64,000 nucleotides of DNA from NCBI GenBank assembly GCA_029260515.1, contig JAJDDC010000060.1, positions 62,001 through 126,000 of the forward strand, read 5' to 3'. The position numbers were made by a program, and so were the translations under genes. Numbering within the stretch: the first letter of the stretch is position 1; every line of letters begins with the position of its first letter. Below the pieces are notes generated by a model. It made no database searches and was not told the origin of the DNA. It saw nothing but the letters and a program-made list of their open reading frames with translations. This DNA is from Phycisphaerales bacterium (lineage in GTDB: Bacteria > Planctomycetota > Phycisphaerae > Phycisphaerales > UBA1924). Below are positions 1 through 8,530 of this stretch, piece by piece.

Positions 1-1974
1 CTCGGCGCCCGCGGCGTCGTGCTCGCGGAGCATGCGCCGGACGAATCGTGAGTTGATCTCGATGTTGAGCGATGTCAGGAGTGGGAACGGGTCCCGGGCG
101 CCGAGGTGGTCGTGCAGCAGTTGGCGCATGCCGCCGTAGTCGGAGCGGAACCAGTCGCCGATGGGGATGGCGAAGCCGCGCTTGGGGCGATCGACGATGT
201 GGTCGGGCAGGTGGCGGCGTGCGACCTCTTTGAGCAGCCCCTTGCGCCCGCCGCGGGTGAGTTGTTCGAAGGGGATCGCACGAGAAGCCCAGAAGAGTTC
301 CGGCGCGAGCAGGGGCGCCCGTGCCTCGACAGGGACAGCCATCGACGCGGTGTCGGTCTTTCGCAGCAGGTCCTCGGGCAAGTAGGAATCCAGATCCATG
401 AGGGCGCCATCCTGGTGCTGGCGAAACCCGCGGTCGAGGGGGTACACGCACGGAGGGAGCGTGCTCTTGGGGAGGAGCTTCTTGAGGCGCCCATGGTCGA
501 AGATCGCGGTGAGGTCCGCGTACCCCTCACCGCGGGCGGCCCGGCCGAGTCGTGCGAGCTTCGACCACTTGGAAGGCGGGTTCTGCTGAGCCAGGAGCGG
601 GCTTGGGATCGCGCAGGCGGCGAGCCTGAACAACGGCCCCTTGACGCTGATCATGTGCCGCTCGTACCCGGCGAACAGCTCGTCACCCCCGTCGCCTGTC
701 AGAACTACTTTTGCGTGCTCGCCCGCGGCCTTGAAAGCCCAGTACGAGGGCAGGAGCGAGCTGTCGCCGAAGGGGAGGCCGAGCTGCTCGATGAGGCGGA
801 CGAGGTCTTCGGCGGGCTGTGCGCCGACTTCGAGGATCGTGTGCCCGATCCCGACGTGCTCGGCGATCTGTCTCGCGTCGTCCGATTCGTCGTAGTCGGC
901 GCTTGGCATGCGGACGGTGATCGCGCGCGTCGGGGCGCCGATCTTCTGGAGATGGGCGGCGATCAGCCCCGAGTCGATCCCGCCCGAGAGCAGCAGCGCG
1001 ACCCCGGTGTCCGTGTCGAGGCGGGACGCGACCGCTCGCCCGATCATGGCGTCGAGGTCGTCGATGCTCGGCGTCGGGCCGGCGCGGCTCGGCCACGCCT
1101 GTTTCCGCTTCTGGTCCGCTGGTCGCGTCGTGATATCCGTGACGGGCCGGGTGTCCTCGAAGTCCCAGCCGCCTTCGTCGTCGATCCAGAGCGTGCGGAC
1201 CTCGCCGCGCTCGAACTGCTCGTCGCCGAAGCTGCCCGGCCCGTCGCCGGCGCCGTGGCTGAACCAGGGCGTGATGTACAACGGATGGATCCCGCCTGTG
1301 TCCGGGCCGTTCATGCGGTGCAGGCGTGGGATGGCGGCCGACGACGAGGCGAGGCAGAGCACATTGTGATTGCAGAGGCGTGCGTCGTAGAGCGGTTTCT
1401 CGCCGCACAGGTCGCGCATACCGGCGAGGGTGAACGCCTGCCGATCCCACACGATCGCGGCGTACATCCCGTCGAGCTTGTCGGACGGAAGTAAGTTGCC
1501 CCACGCCCGCCAGCCGTGGACGAGCGTCTCGGTATCGGAGTGGCCGGTCTCGAAGCGGCGGTCTTCGCTTTCGAGTTCGCGCCGCAGGTCACGGTGGTTG
1601 TAGATGCAGCCGTTGAACGCGACGGCGACGAGGTCGGGGTGCTCACTGGGGAGGCACAGCTCGTGGGCGAGGATGGGCGTCTGGCCCCGGGCGTAGGTCA
1701 GGTCGGGGCGGAGGTGTTCGCCATCGTGGACCATGGGCTGATGCCCGCCCTCGTGGTCGATGATGCTCAGGCGGCGGTGGACGAGGGCGAGATCGACGAC
1801 GAGGCCGTCGGCGCGGATTGCCCGGTCGCGGAAGCGGCCCTCGCCGTCCGGCCCACGGTGCATGATCGAGTCGTCCAAGACGTCGAGCCATGCCTCGGGG
1901 ATCGCCTCGAGGGGGTGGGGGGGCGGCCCGTCGTTCGGGTTGTGGATCCGCAGGATTCCGGCGATGCCGCACAT
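1..1974 (-). CDS. asnB: Asparagine synthase (glutamine-hydrolysing), 3' end beyond window
   Basis: Makes asparagine from aspartate, ATP and glutamine. The reading frame opens M-C-G-I-A, so Cys2 is the expected glutaminase nucleophile, followed by the H-R-G-P-D-G segment. The ATP-pyrophosphatase loop S-G-G-I-D-S is at residues 330-335, later than in enterobacterial AsnB, because an insertion of tens of residues lies between the two domains. There are 658 codons with no stop before the window edge; the alignable C-terminus is nearly reached, so little is missing. Homologues of this long type often sit in exopolysaccharide or exosortase loci, which fits the nearby UDP-glucose dehydrogenase (inference). 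The start is fixed by Cys2 and by a TACCCT box 7 bases upstream. Confidence 0.93.
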   Translation of the reverse strand, partial: MCGIAGILRIHNPNDGPPPHPLEAIPEAWLDVLDDSIMHRGPDGEGRFRDRAIRADGLVVDLALVHRRLSIIDHEGGHQPMVHDGEHLRPDLTYARGQTPILAHELCLPSEHPDLVAVAFNGCIYNHRDLRRELESEDRRFETGHSDTETLVHGWRAWGNLLPSDKLDGMYAAIVWDRQAFTLAGMRDLCGEKPLYDARLCNHNVLCLASSSAAIPRLHRMNGPDTGGIHPLYITPWFSHGAGDGPGSFGDEQFERGEVRTLWIDDEGGWDFEDTRPVTDITTRPADQKRKQAWPSRAGPTPSIDDLDAMIGRAVASRLDTDTGVALLLSGGIDSGLIAAHLQKIGAPTRAITVRMPSADYDESDDARQIAEHVGIGHTILEVGAQPAEDLVRLIEQLGLPFGDSSLLPSYWAFKAAGEHAKVVLTGDGGDELFAGYERHMISVKGPLFRLAACAIPSPLLAQQNPPSKWSKLARLGRAARGEGYADLTAIFDHGRLKKLLPKSTLPPCVYPLDRGFRQHQDGALMDLDSYLPEDLLRKTDTASMAVPVEARAPLLAPELFWASRAIPFEQLTRGGRKGLLKEVARRHLPDHIVDRPKRGFAIPIGDWFRSDYGGMRQLLHDHLGARDPFPLLTSLNIEINSRFVRRMLREHDAAGAE

Positions 1975-1981
1975 GCGAGCG

Positions 1982-1987
1982 AGGGTA
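1982..1987 (-). promoter_or_regulatory. -10-like box for asnB (leaderless)
   Basis: TACCCT on the minus strand ends 7 bases before the asnB ATG, and there is no Shine-Dalgarno. This fits leaderless transcription. No -35 is recognisable. Confidence 0.45.
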
Positions 1988-1999
1988 CCGGGCGGCGTG

Positions 2000-2581
2000 C
2001 TACGCGGCGTCGGAATCGGCCGGACGCGTCGGCTCGCCCGGCGGGGTCAAGCCCGCCGCGGCGGCCCGGTTGTGGGCCATCTCGTCGTGGTCGCGGAATG
2101 TCCCCGAGCGCAGGCCCCAGATGGTGTGCAGCGCCCGCGTCGCCAGCAGGCCGGCCGGGAAGGCGATCAGCACCGCCCAGCCGGCGTGCATGTGCGACTG
2201 GAGGTACTGCATCAGCCCTGCCGCGATGATGTAATACAGCGGGCTCAGCAGCGCCCGCTCGAACTGCACCAGCGAGGCGTCTCTCCAGAACGGCGGCGGC
2301 TTGGCGGTGAGCTTCTGCTTCTCACGCTCGGTCCCGCCCGAGACCGGGCGCCAGTGGTTGGCGACCCAGTGGAGCAGGAAGTAGATCGTGACGTCCGCGA
2401 AGATGTCGGCGATGACCGAAACGCCCGTGTAGATCCACGCGGACTGGTCGGGGGCGAGGTGCTTGAAGATCCAGACGGCCGCCGCGGTCGGGATCAGCGC
2501 GAGCAGGCCCGCGGCGATCACGTTGGCATTGATGTTGATGATGCGCTTGCGCTGATAGAAACGGAAGAGGCGCGACGGCAT
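2000..2581 (-). CDS. Conserved-looking polytopic membrane protein, unknown function
   Basis: 193 residues that I do not recognise as a named family. Four hydrophobic stretches (about residues 21-39, 48-73, 113-127 and 132-150) suggest an inner-membrane protein with a short basic N-terminus (R/K-rich residues 4-13) and a charged C-terminal tail of about 40 residues. It lies between the methyltransferase (gap of 6 bases) and asnB (gap of 25 bases) on the same strand. It also has its own TACGAT box 8 bases before ATG, overlapping the methyltransferase stop, so it may be transcribed independently. The function is open. Confidence 0.8.
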   Translation of the reverse strand: MPSRLFRFYQRKRIININANVIAAGLLALIPTAAAVWIFKHLAPDQSAWIYTGVSVIADIFADVTIYFLLHWVANHWRPVSGGTEREKQKLTAKPPPFWRDASLVQFERALLSPLYYIIAAGLMQYLQSHMHAGWAVLIAFPAGLLATRALHTIWGLRSGTFRDHDEMAHNRAAAAGLTPPGEPTRPADSDAA

Positions 2582-2587
2582 AACGGG

Positions 2588-3355
2588 TCATCGTAGCGGC
2601 GGGGCGGGGGCGGGCGCCGCGGCGTGGACCGCCTCCAGCCGGTCGCGGGCGATCGCGACCGCGTCGGGGTTGGTGTCGCACCCCTGGGGGCGCCTGGCGA
2701 GGCGGGCGGCGGCGACGAGCGTCGTCCCCGAGCCGCAGCACGGGTCGAGCACCAGCCCGCCCTCCGGGCAGCAGGCGCCCACGAGCAACTCCAGGAGGGC
2801 CAGGGGCTTCTGCGTCGGGTACCCCGTCCGCTCGGAGGCCATGTTGTTGAGCGAGGGGATGTCCAGGATGTCGGTGGCTTTTTTGAGCTGGCCTTCCATG
2901 CGGCGGCTGGTCGCCGGGACCATCGGCGCCTCGAAGTGGTACCGGTCGGGGTCGATCGCGTAGAGCAGGATGTCGTCGTGCTTGCGGGCGAAGCGGCGGG
3001 GCGACGAGCCGCCCAGGCCGTAGGACCAGATCAGGTGGTTGACGAAGTGGTCGGGCGAGAGCAACTCGTCGAGCAGCAGGCGGGCGTGGTGGCTGGTGCG
3101 CCAGTCCACGTGCAGGAGGATCGAGGCCGTGGGCTTGAGCTTGGGCAGCGTCGCGGCCAGGCGCTCACGCAGCCAGCCGAGCCAGTCGGCGGTGCTGGGC
3201 CAGGCGTCGTCGTACGCGCCCGCGGCGCCCGACTGGGCACGCCCCGAGTTGAAGGGCGGGTCGGCGTAGAGCAGGTCCACCGACGCGTCGTCGAGCGTGC
3301 GCACGAACTCGAGCCAGTCGGCGGATTCGACGCTCGCCTTGGGGACGCGGTTCAC
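2588..3355 (-). CDS. Orphan beta-class DNA methyltransferase (N4-cytosine or N6-adenine)
   Basis: 255 residues starting at GTG. Motif IV (D-P-P-F, about residue 31) comes before the SAM-binding motif I (D-P-C-C-G-S-G-T-T, about residue 205), the beta-class order seen in CcrM/DpnA-type enzymes. The segment G-Y-P-T-Q-K-P precedes motif I as in that family. The GTG overlaps the upstream gene's stop (GTGA), implying translational coupling. No restriction endonuclease gene is beside it, so a solitary regulatory or protective methylase is more likely than a restriction-modification system. The D-P-P-F tetrapeptide occurs in both m6A and m4C enzymes, so the base modified cannot be settled here. Confidence 0.88.
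   Translation of the reverse strand: MNRVPKASVESADWLEFVRTLDDASVDLLYADPPFNSGRAQSGAAGAYDDAWPSTADWLGWLRERLAATLPKLKPTASILLHVDWRTSHHARLLLDELLSPDHFVNHLIWSYGLGGSSPRRFARKHDDILLYAIDPDRYHFEAPMVPATSRRMEGQLKKATDILDIPSLNNMASERTGYPTQKPLALLELLVGACCPEGGLVLDPCCGSGTTLVAAARLARRPQGCDTNPDAVAIARDRLEAVHAAAPAPAPPLR
2590..2595 (-). promoter_or_regulatory. -10-like box for the membrane protein at 2000-2581
   Basis: TACGAT on the minus strand, 8 bases before the ATG and overlapping the stop codon of the upstream methyltransferase. It would be an internal leaderless promoter. Confidence 0.45.
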
Positions 3356-4428
3356 GGACCTTCCTTGTACGGACGCGTCTGCGCGGCGTGGTGTGGGTTC
3401 GGTTCGCGTCCCGAGTCCCGCAGCCAGCCACCGAGCTTTGCGTAGGCCAGGGCGGCCAAGACCTCGCCTGTTGGGTGTCGCGTGCCGTCCGGCAGCTCGA
3501 CGGGATCCAGCAGGATCGAGCCGAGGGCGGCCATCTGCCCCAGCATGTCGCGCGTGTCGCCCGTGATCCCCGCGCGATTAATCGCCGATCGCATGATCTC
3601 GGTGCGCGCCTCCTCGGTCAGGGCGGCGAGCCGGTTGGTCAGGGCCCGGAGGTCGGCCGGAGGGCCCTGGATGGCATCGGACCACGCCGCGATCCAGGGC
3701 ACATCGACCTCGACAGGTTCGTCGGGCTTGAGCGTGACGCTCGCGGCGCCCCAGCCGGGGAGATTGTCGGGGGAGAATACCGCAACGTGGACCTCGCCGG
3801 CGGGGAGCCCGCGGAAGACTGTCCGCCCGAGGGGCGCGCGGTTGCCCCCGAGCATCGAGCGGATGAACGGGCCCCGCCAGCCCGCGAATCCCAGGATGGG
3901 GTCTGCGCGCGTTGGCTCCGAGCTCACGATGAACACCGAGTCGCTGTTGCCCGCCTCGGCGTAGACGGCAAGGGTACACCGGCCCGGGGGGGCGAGGTCC
4001 GCGCGTTCGGTCTCGCCCGCGTCGAGCTCGACGACCCCTGAGACGCCGAACAGGCGGACGTCGGCGCCGTTGACGCCGAGGACCTGCCCGGGCGTCTCGT
4101 CCCAGGCCTGGGCGACGAGGCGGTAGGCGCCGGAGGGGAGTGAGAACTTGTACCCGCCGTCGTGACCCGTGAGCACGAACAGGATGCGTTGGAACGCTTC
4201 GTTGCGCGCGCTGGCGTCGGTGGTGAACGGCTCGAGGTTGTCGGCGTCCAGCGGGACGCCGCTCTGAGCGTCGCAGACAACGACGCACACACCCGGCGCC
4301 GGCTCGCCCCCGTGCGTGCGGACCACGCCCGCGAGGACGCCGGTCTCGGGCGCGGCGCCGGGCCCTGCCCGGGCGTGTGGGGCGGTCACGAGCGCGAGGC
4401 ACACGGCGGCGGTGGTTCGACGCGTCAT
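3352..4428 (-). CDS. Secreted protein with carboxypeptidase-regulatory-like domain
   Basis: 358 residues. M-T-R-R followed by a hydrophobic run and A-R-A is a Sec signal peptide. Next comes a beta-sandwich like the carboxypeptidase regulatory (CarboxypepD_reg) fold: G-V-L-A-G-V-V near residue 30, and D-G-G-Y-K-F-S-L-P-S-G-A-Y-R-L-V-A later. The C-terminal half is unfamiliar. I chose the ATG at 4428 because TAGAAT, a near-perfect -10, ends 7 bases upstream; an in-frame ATG at 4437 is the alternative. It is followed directly by the methyltransferase through a GTGA overlap. It is probably an exported surface or matrix protein; no enzymatic residues are seen. Confidence 0.75.
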   Translation of the reverse strand: MTRRTTAAVCLALVTAPHARAGPGAAPETGVLAGVVRTHGGEPAPGVCVVVCDAQSGVPLDADNLEPFTTDASARNEAFQRILFVLTGHDGGYKFSLPSGAYRLVAQAWDETPGQVLGVNGADVRLFGVSGVVELDAGETERADLAPPGRCTLAVYAEAGNSDSVFIVSSEPTRADPILGFAGWRGPFIRSMLGGNRAPLGRTVFRGLPAGEVHVAVFSPDNLPGWGAASVTLKPDEPVEVDVPWIAAWSDAIQGPPADLRALTNRLAALTEEARTEIMRSAINRAGITGDTRDMLGQMAALGSILLDPVELPDGTRHPTGEVLAALAYAKLGGWLRDSGREPNPHHAAQTRPYKEGP

Positions 4429-4435
4429 CGGCGCC

Positions 4436-4441
4436 ATTCTA
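4436..4441 (-). promoter_or_regulatory. -10-like box for the secreted protein at 3352-4428
   Basis: TAGAAT on the minus strand (5 of 6 match to TATAAT) ends 7 bases before the ATG at 4428 and overlaps the stop of the preceding gene. Confidence 0.5.
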
Positions 4442-4960
4442 CTCGGCGGTCGTCGCCGCGCCTCCCGCGTTCCGGCCGACCCGCGAGGCCAGCCAGGCGG
4501 CGTTGCACTCCGGGCAGACAAGGCAACGGTCGTGCTCGCCCACCAGGTCCGCCAACGCATACCCGCACGCGGCGCACCGCCCGGCGGCGAGGTAGATCTC
4601 GATGATCCGGGTCGACCTCGCCGTCCTGATCTTCCCGAGGAACAACCACCACGCGATCATCGAGAAGACGACTGGGATGATCAGGAACCCGAGCCAGAAC
4701 ATCCATGGCGTCATCCACCCCGAGAACACCGGGTACAGCACGAGCTGGTAGAGGACCGCCCCGGCGATCCCGCCAACGAGGGCGACGCCCGTCTCGAGGC
4801 CGACGGTGATGTTTTGCTCGGACCTGGTGTGAACGTCGGGTGTGAGGCGGCGGAGGCCGAGCGCCCGCCAGCCGAGCTGGCGCCCGGACAACTGGGCGAG
4901 CCCGCACGGCTCGCCGCGGTCGTCGGTCGGTCCTTGTCGCTTCGCTTCACGGCGGGGCAT
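4439..4960 (-). CDS. Membrane protein with C-terminal C-x-x-C-G-Y zinc ribbon
   Basis: 173 residues. Two transmembrane helices (about residues 55-75 and 85-108) are followed by a four-cysteine ribbon, C-A-A-C-G-Y-A-L then C-P-E-C-N, near residues 130-155. The same ribbon is found on small membrane proteins at 16803, 18678 and 19867, so this is one of a family in the window. A TACGAT box lies 6 bases before the ATG. It sits between UDP-glucose dehydrogenase and a secreted protein on the same strand. The function is unknown; the ribbon probably binds zinc on the cytoplasmic side (inference). Confidence 0.8.
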   Translation of the reverse strand: MPRREAKRQGPTDDRGEPCGLAQLSGRQLGWRALGLRRLTPDVHTRSEQNITVGLETGVALVGGIAGAVLYQLVLYPVFSGWMTPWMFWLGFLIIPVVFSMIAWWLFLGKIRTARSTRIIEIYLAAGRCAACGYALADLVGEHDRCLVCPECNAAWLASRVGRNAGGAATTAE

Positions 4961-4966
4961 TGCCCC

Positions 4967-4972
4967 ATCGTA
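4967..4972 (-). promoter_or_regulatory. -10-like box for the zinc-ribbon membrane protein
   Basis: TACGAT on the minus strand, 6 bases before the ATG at 4960, with no Shine-Dalgarno between. Confidence 0.45.
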
Positions 4973-4978
4973 ACGCGG

Positions 4979-6322
4979 TCACACCGGCTTTACGGCCTCG
5001 CGCCCGACCGAGTAGTAGTGGAAGCCCATCTCGCCCAGCGCCTGGCGGCGGTACAGGTTCCGGCCGTCGAAAATCGCACGCCCCTTCATGACCGAGGCGA
5101 GCCGCTCAAAGTCGGGGCTCTTGAACTCGTCCCAGTCGGTGGAGATGACGAGCGCGTCGGCGCCCTTGCAGCACTCGTACATGTCCTCGCACAGCTCGAT
5201 GGTCGGGGCTTCCTTGCCCACGTTCTCCATCGCGACGGGGTCGAAGCCGGTGACCTTGCAGCCGTAGCCCAGGGCCTTGCGGGCGATGCTCAGGGCGGGC
5301 GCCTCGCGGATGTCGTCGGTGCGGGGCTTGAATGCCAGGCCCCAGAAGGCGAGGTGCTTGCCGGTGATGCCGGCCTCGCCGCCGAAGTGCCCGAGGATCT
5401 TCTTGAAGAAGAGGTCGCGCTGCCGCTGGTTGGTGTCGTGGACCGCGCGCGAGACGTCGGTCTTCACGCCCGACTTCTCTCCCATCATGATGCACGCGAG
5501 GGTGTCCTTGGGGAAGCACGAGCCGCCGTAGCCCAGGCCCGGGTGCAGGAAGGCGCTGCCGATGCGCTTGTCCGAGCACATCCCCTCGCGGACCTTGTTG
5601 ATGTTGGCGCCGTAGGCCTCGCACAGGTTGGCCATCTCGTTAATGAACGAGATCTTGGTCGCCAGGAAGTTGTTGGAGGCGTACTTGACCATCTCGGCGG
5701 ACGGCACGTCCATGATGTAGATCGGGTGCCCGTTGCGGACGAAGGGGTCGTAGACGTCGCGGAACATCTCGGCGGTACGCTCGTCCTCGACGCCGACCAC
5801 CACGCGGTCGGGCTTGTTGAAGTCGCCGATCGCGTCGCCTTCCTTCAGGAACTCGGGGTTGTCGGCGACGGAGAAGGGGATCTCCGGGCCGACGATCGAG
5901 CGGATGCGGTCGCGGACGTAGAACGTCGTCCCGACGGGGACGGTGGACTTGACGACGATAACCTTCGGCTTCTGGTTGGGCCCGAGGGTCTTGATGACGC
6001 TGGCGATGTCGTCGCAGGCCGAGTCGATGTACTTGAGGTCGGTGTGACCGCGCTCGTCGGAGGGGGTGCCAACGCAGATGAAGACCATGTCCGCGTCTTT
6101 GTACGCCTCGGCCTTGTCGAGGGTGTAGCGGAGACGCCCGGCGGCGTTGTTCTTCTCCATCAGCTCCGTCAGGCCCGGCTCGTAGATCGGGCAGATGTTG
6201 TTGCGGAGCTTCTCGATCTTCTCTGCGTCCACGTCCAGGCAGGTGACGTCGTTGCCGGTGTTGGCCAGGCAGACGCCCGTGACGAGCCCGACGTACCCCG
6301 TGCCGACCATGGTGAGCTTCAT
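4979..6322 (-). CDS. ugd: UDP-glucose 6-dehydrogenase
   Basis: Oxidises UDP-glucose twice with NAD+ to UDP-glucuronate for capsule or exopolysaccharide synthesis. 447 residues, the usual length. The Rossmann loop G-T-G-Y-V-G is at residues 7-12 and the catalytic-cysteine motif G-Y-G-G-S-C-F-P-K-D near residue 265. The central and C-terminal UDP-binding domains are complete (A-F-W-G-L-A-F-K near residue 330). I set the start at M-K-L-T-M-V-G because GAGGA lies about 8 bases upstream; an in-frame start 39 bases earlier would add a non-conserved leader. It heads the minus-strand run that ends in asnB. Confidence 0.96.
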   Translation of the reverse strand: MKLTMVGTGYVGLVTGVCLANTGNDVTCLDVDAEKIEKLRNNICPIYEPGLTELMEKNNAAGRLRYTLDKAEAYKDADMVFICVGTPSDERGHTDLKYIDSACDDIASVIKTLGPNQKPKVIVVKSTVPVGTTFYVRDRIRSIVGPEIPFSVADNPEFLKEGDAIGDFNKPDRVVVGVEDERTAEMFRDVYDPFVRNGHPIYIMDVPSAEMVKYASNNFLATKISFINEMANLCEAYGANINKVREGMCSDKRIGSAFLHPGLGYGGSCFPKDTLACIMMGEKSGVKTDVSRAVHDTNQRQRDLFFKKILGHFGGEAGITGKHLAFWGLAFKPRTDDIREAPALSIARKALGYGCKVTGFDPVAMENVGKEAPTIELCEDMYECCKGADALVISTDWDEFKSPDFERLASVMKGRAIFDGRNLYRRQALGEMGFHYYSVGREAVKPV

Positions 6323-6526
6323 GATGCTGTCCTCAGTCCGAGCCATTTGGGAACCCGCCACGCCCGAGACGAGGGGGAGGGGATCGTAGGGCCATATCGG
6401 CCCGCCGAGGGCGCCGCTGGAGCGTGGGGCGGCGGGGCGCGGGGGATCGCGCCCGTCCTGCGGCTACGACCGGATAAACCGCCTGGTTCGCCGATTGTGG
6501 AGCGTGGCGCGGCGGGCCCGGGCCGC

Positions 6527-6532
6527 TACACT
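6527..6532 (+). promoter_or_regulatory. -10-like box for the methyltransferase at 6542
   Basis: TACACT ends 9 bases before the ATG at 6542. There is no Shine-Dalgarno. Confidence 0.45.
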
Positions 6533-6541
6533 CCCGCCCCG

Positions 6542-7471
6542 ATGACAACAATGACCACCGAGAAGCCAGCCACGATGTTCGAGCCGCCCCCAGAACCCAA
6601 GCGGGTCACCCGGGTCGCCGGGCGGTCCAAGAAGAAGGCCAAAAAGGGCGCCTTCACGGCCGAGACCGCGGACATCCACGAGCTCTACCAGCTCGCCGTC
6701 CAGCACGTCGAGTCCGAGATCGACTTCATCGACGAGCAGTTCGAGAAGGCGAGGGGGCGCAAGGCCGCGAGTCTCCGCGAGGACTTCTGCGGCACGGGCA
6801 ACACCGCGTGTGAGTGGGTGCGGCGGCGCAAGACGAACACCGCCGTCGGGCTCGACATCGACCAGCCCACACTCGACTGGGGCGCCGAGCACAATGTCGC
6901 CCCGCTCACGCCCGAGCAGAGGGAGCGGGTCAGTCTCATCAACCGCGACGTGCTCAACCCGGGTGACGCGACGGGTCTGGACACGATCCTGGCGATGAAC
7001 TTCTCGTACTGGCTGTTCATGACCCGCGAGGCCATGCTCGGCTATTTCAAGAGCGTCCGCGACTCGCTCGTGGACGACGGCGTCTTCTTCCTCGACTTCT
7101 ACGGCGGGTACGAGGCCGCCCGGGAGATGACCGAGGACCGCGAGATCGACGAGGGTGTCAAGTCGTTCATCTACGTCTGGGACCAGCACAAGTTCGACCC
7201 CATCTCGGGGCGGATGCGCTGCTACATCCACTTCAAGTTCCCCGACAAGACGAAGATCAAGCACGCGTTCAGCTACGAGTGGCGCCTGTGGACGCTCCCC
7301 GAGATCCAGGAACTGCTGGCGGAGGCGGGCTTCAAGAAGGTGACGATCTTCTGGGAAGGCGCCGACGACGAGGGCGAGGGCGACGGCGAGTTCGAGCCCG
7401 TGACCGAGGGCGAGGCCGACCCCTCGTACATCTGCTACCTCATGGCCGAGAAGCAGGCGCCCGGGACGTAG
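6542..7471 (+). CDS. Class I SAM-dependent methyltransferase (E-D-F-x-G-T type)
   Basis: 309 residues. A lysine-rich leader (about 40 residues) is followed by a Rossmann methyltransferase whose motif I is written E-D-F-C-G-T-G-N-T, near residue 82, then V-G-L-D-I-D at the end of strand 2. Further blocks are N-F-S-Y-W-L-F-M-T-R, D-F-Y-G-G-Y-E and Y-E-W-R-L-W-T-L-P-E. The same blocks occur in the same order in the gene at 19085-19852, so the two are paralogues. The substrate is unknown. ATG 6551 is an alternative start. It is followed after 29 bases by the polyprenyl synthase, which has its own -10-like box. Confidence 0.85.
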   Translation: MTTMTTEKPATMFEPPPEPKRVTRVAGRSKKKAKKGAFTAETADIHELYQLAVQHVESEIDFIDEQFEKARGRKAASLREDFCGTGNTACEWVRRRKTNTAVGLDIDQPTLDWGAEHNVAPLTPEQRERVSLINRDVLNPGDATGLDTILAMNFSYWLFMTREAMLGYFKSVRDSLVDDGVFFLDFYGGYEAAREMTEDREIDEGVKSFIYVWDQHKFDPISGRMRCYIHFKFPDKTKIKHAFSYEWRLWTLPEIQELLAEAGFKKVTIFWEGADDEGEGDGEFEPVTEGEADPSYICYLMAEKQAPGT

Positions 7472-7489
7472 GCTGTCCGCGGGCGGGCA

Positions 7490-7495
7490 TACGAT
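7490..7495 (+). promoter_or_regulatory. -10-like box for the polyprenyl synthase
   Basis: TACGAT ends 5 bases before the GTG at 7501. This supports that start over upstream in-frame options that would overlap the methyltransferase gene. Confidence 0.45.
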
Positions 7496-7500
7496 CGCTC

Positions 7501-8529
7501 GTGCGCGGCGTCATCGAGATCCCGGACCATCTCACCCCCGTCCAGGAACGGATCGAGGACGCCCTCGTGCGCGTGCAGCGGGCCTTCGACGCCCAGCTCG
7601 CGTCCGAGCTGGCGCCCGTCGGCGAGTTGTGTGCGCATGTCGAGCGGTACCGGGGCAAGATGCTCCGCCCGGTGCTGGCGATCCTCTCGGGGATGGCCGT
7701 GTCGCCCGGCGGGGAAGCGGATACGGACGGAATCGGCGCCGACCTCATCGGTCTGGCCGCAGTCTGCGAGATGGTGCACATGGCGACGCTCGTGCACGAC
7801 GACGTGCTCGACGAGGCGGACGTCCGCCGTCGCGGTGCGACGATCAACCACCTGCGGGGAAACGAGGCGGCGGTCATCCTGGGCGATTACCTGATCGCGG
7901 GCGCCTACGCCCTGTGCGCTTCGATCGGGCGACCCGAGCTGGACCTGCGGATCGCCCGCGTCTCGATGGACGTGTGCGCGGGCGAGCTGCTCCAGCTGAG
8001 TCACGGCGACGACTTCTCGCTCGACGAGCCGACCTACTTCGAGATCGTCGAGCGGAAGACCGGGGCGCTGATCGGCGTCGCCTGCGAGCTTGGCGCGTCG
8101 GTCTGCGGGGCCTCTCGCGTGCTCGCGTCGTCGCTCTACGACGCGGGTGTGGACCTGGGCGTCGCCTTCCAGATCCGCGACGACGTGCTCGACCTGACGG
8201 GCCGCGAATCGGCCGTCGGCAAGAGCGTGGGCAAGGACCTGGAGAAGGGCAAGCTCACGCTGCCGCTCATCCACCACTTGGCCTCGTGCGCCGAAGGCGA
8301 GCGGGCCCAGGCGCTCGAACTGCTCGCCAGGTGCACGCACCCGGAGAACAACGAGGCCAGGGCGCGTGTGCTCGAGGGCGTGCGAGAGACCGGGTCTGTG
8401 GAGTACGCCCAGCGCGCGGGCGCCGAGCGCGTCGAGCGTGCACGGGGCGTGATCGCGGGCCTCGCGCCCTCGGGGGCGCGTGAGATGCTCGACCGCCTGG
8501 CGCTGGCCGTCCTCCACCGGTCGTACTAA
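7501..8529 (+). CDS. All-trans polyprenyl diphosphate synthase
   Basis: 342 residues from GTG. It condenses isopentenyl diphosphate on to an allylic primer. It shows G-K-M-L-R-P (substrate binding, near residue 55), the first aspartate-rich motif in H-D-D-V-L-D-E-A-D (near residue 100) and the second in Q-I-R-D-D-V-L-D-L (near residue 226), both intact. The residues before the first motif (H-M-A-T-L-V-H-D-D) resemble octaprenyl and heptaprenyl synthases rather than farnesyl synthase, so a quinone side-chain role is likely, as is usual for ispB/hepT-type enzymes. Chain length is an inference. Confidence 0.93.
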   Translation: MRGVIEIPDHLTPVQERIEDALVRVQRAFDAQLASELAPVGELCAHVERYRGKMLRPVLAILSGMAVSPGGEADTDGIGADLIGLAAVCEMVHMATLVHDDVLDEADVRRRGATINHLRGNEAAVILGDYLIAGAYALCASIGRPELDLRIARVSMDVCAGELLQLSHGDDFSLDEPTYFEIVERKTGALIGVACELGASVCGASRVLASSLYDAGVDLGVAFQIRDDVLDLTGRESAVGKSVGKDLEKGKLTLPLIHHLASCAEGERAQALELLARCTHPENNEARARVLEGVRETGSVEYAQRAGAERVERARGVIAGLAPSGAREMLDRLALAVLHRSY

Positions 8530-8530
8530 A

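Noticed and set aside
2588-3355. A restriction-modification system
   Set aside because: No endonuclease, specificity subunit or helicase gene is seen on either side of the methyltransferase.
4316-7471. A 1051-codon plus-strand open frame spanning the ugd region
   Set aside because: Its first 740 codons are antisense to ugd and neighbours and have no protein-like pattern; only the part from 6542 is a gene. Long shadow frames are expected at this G+C.
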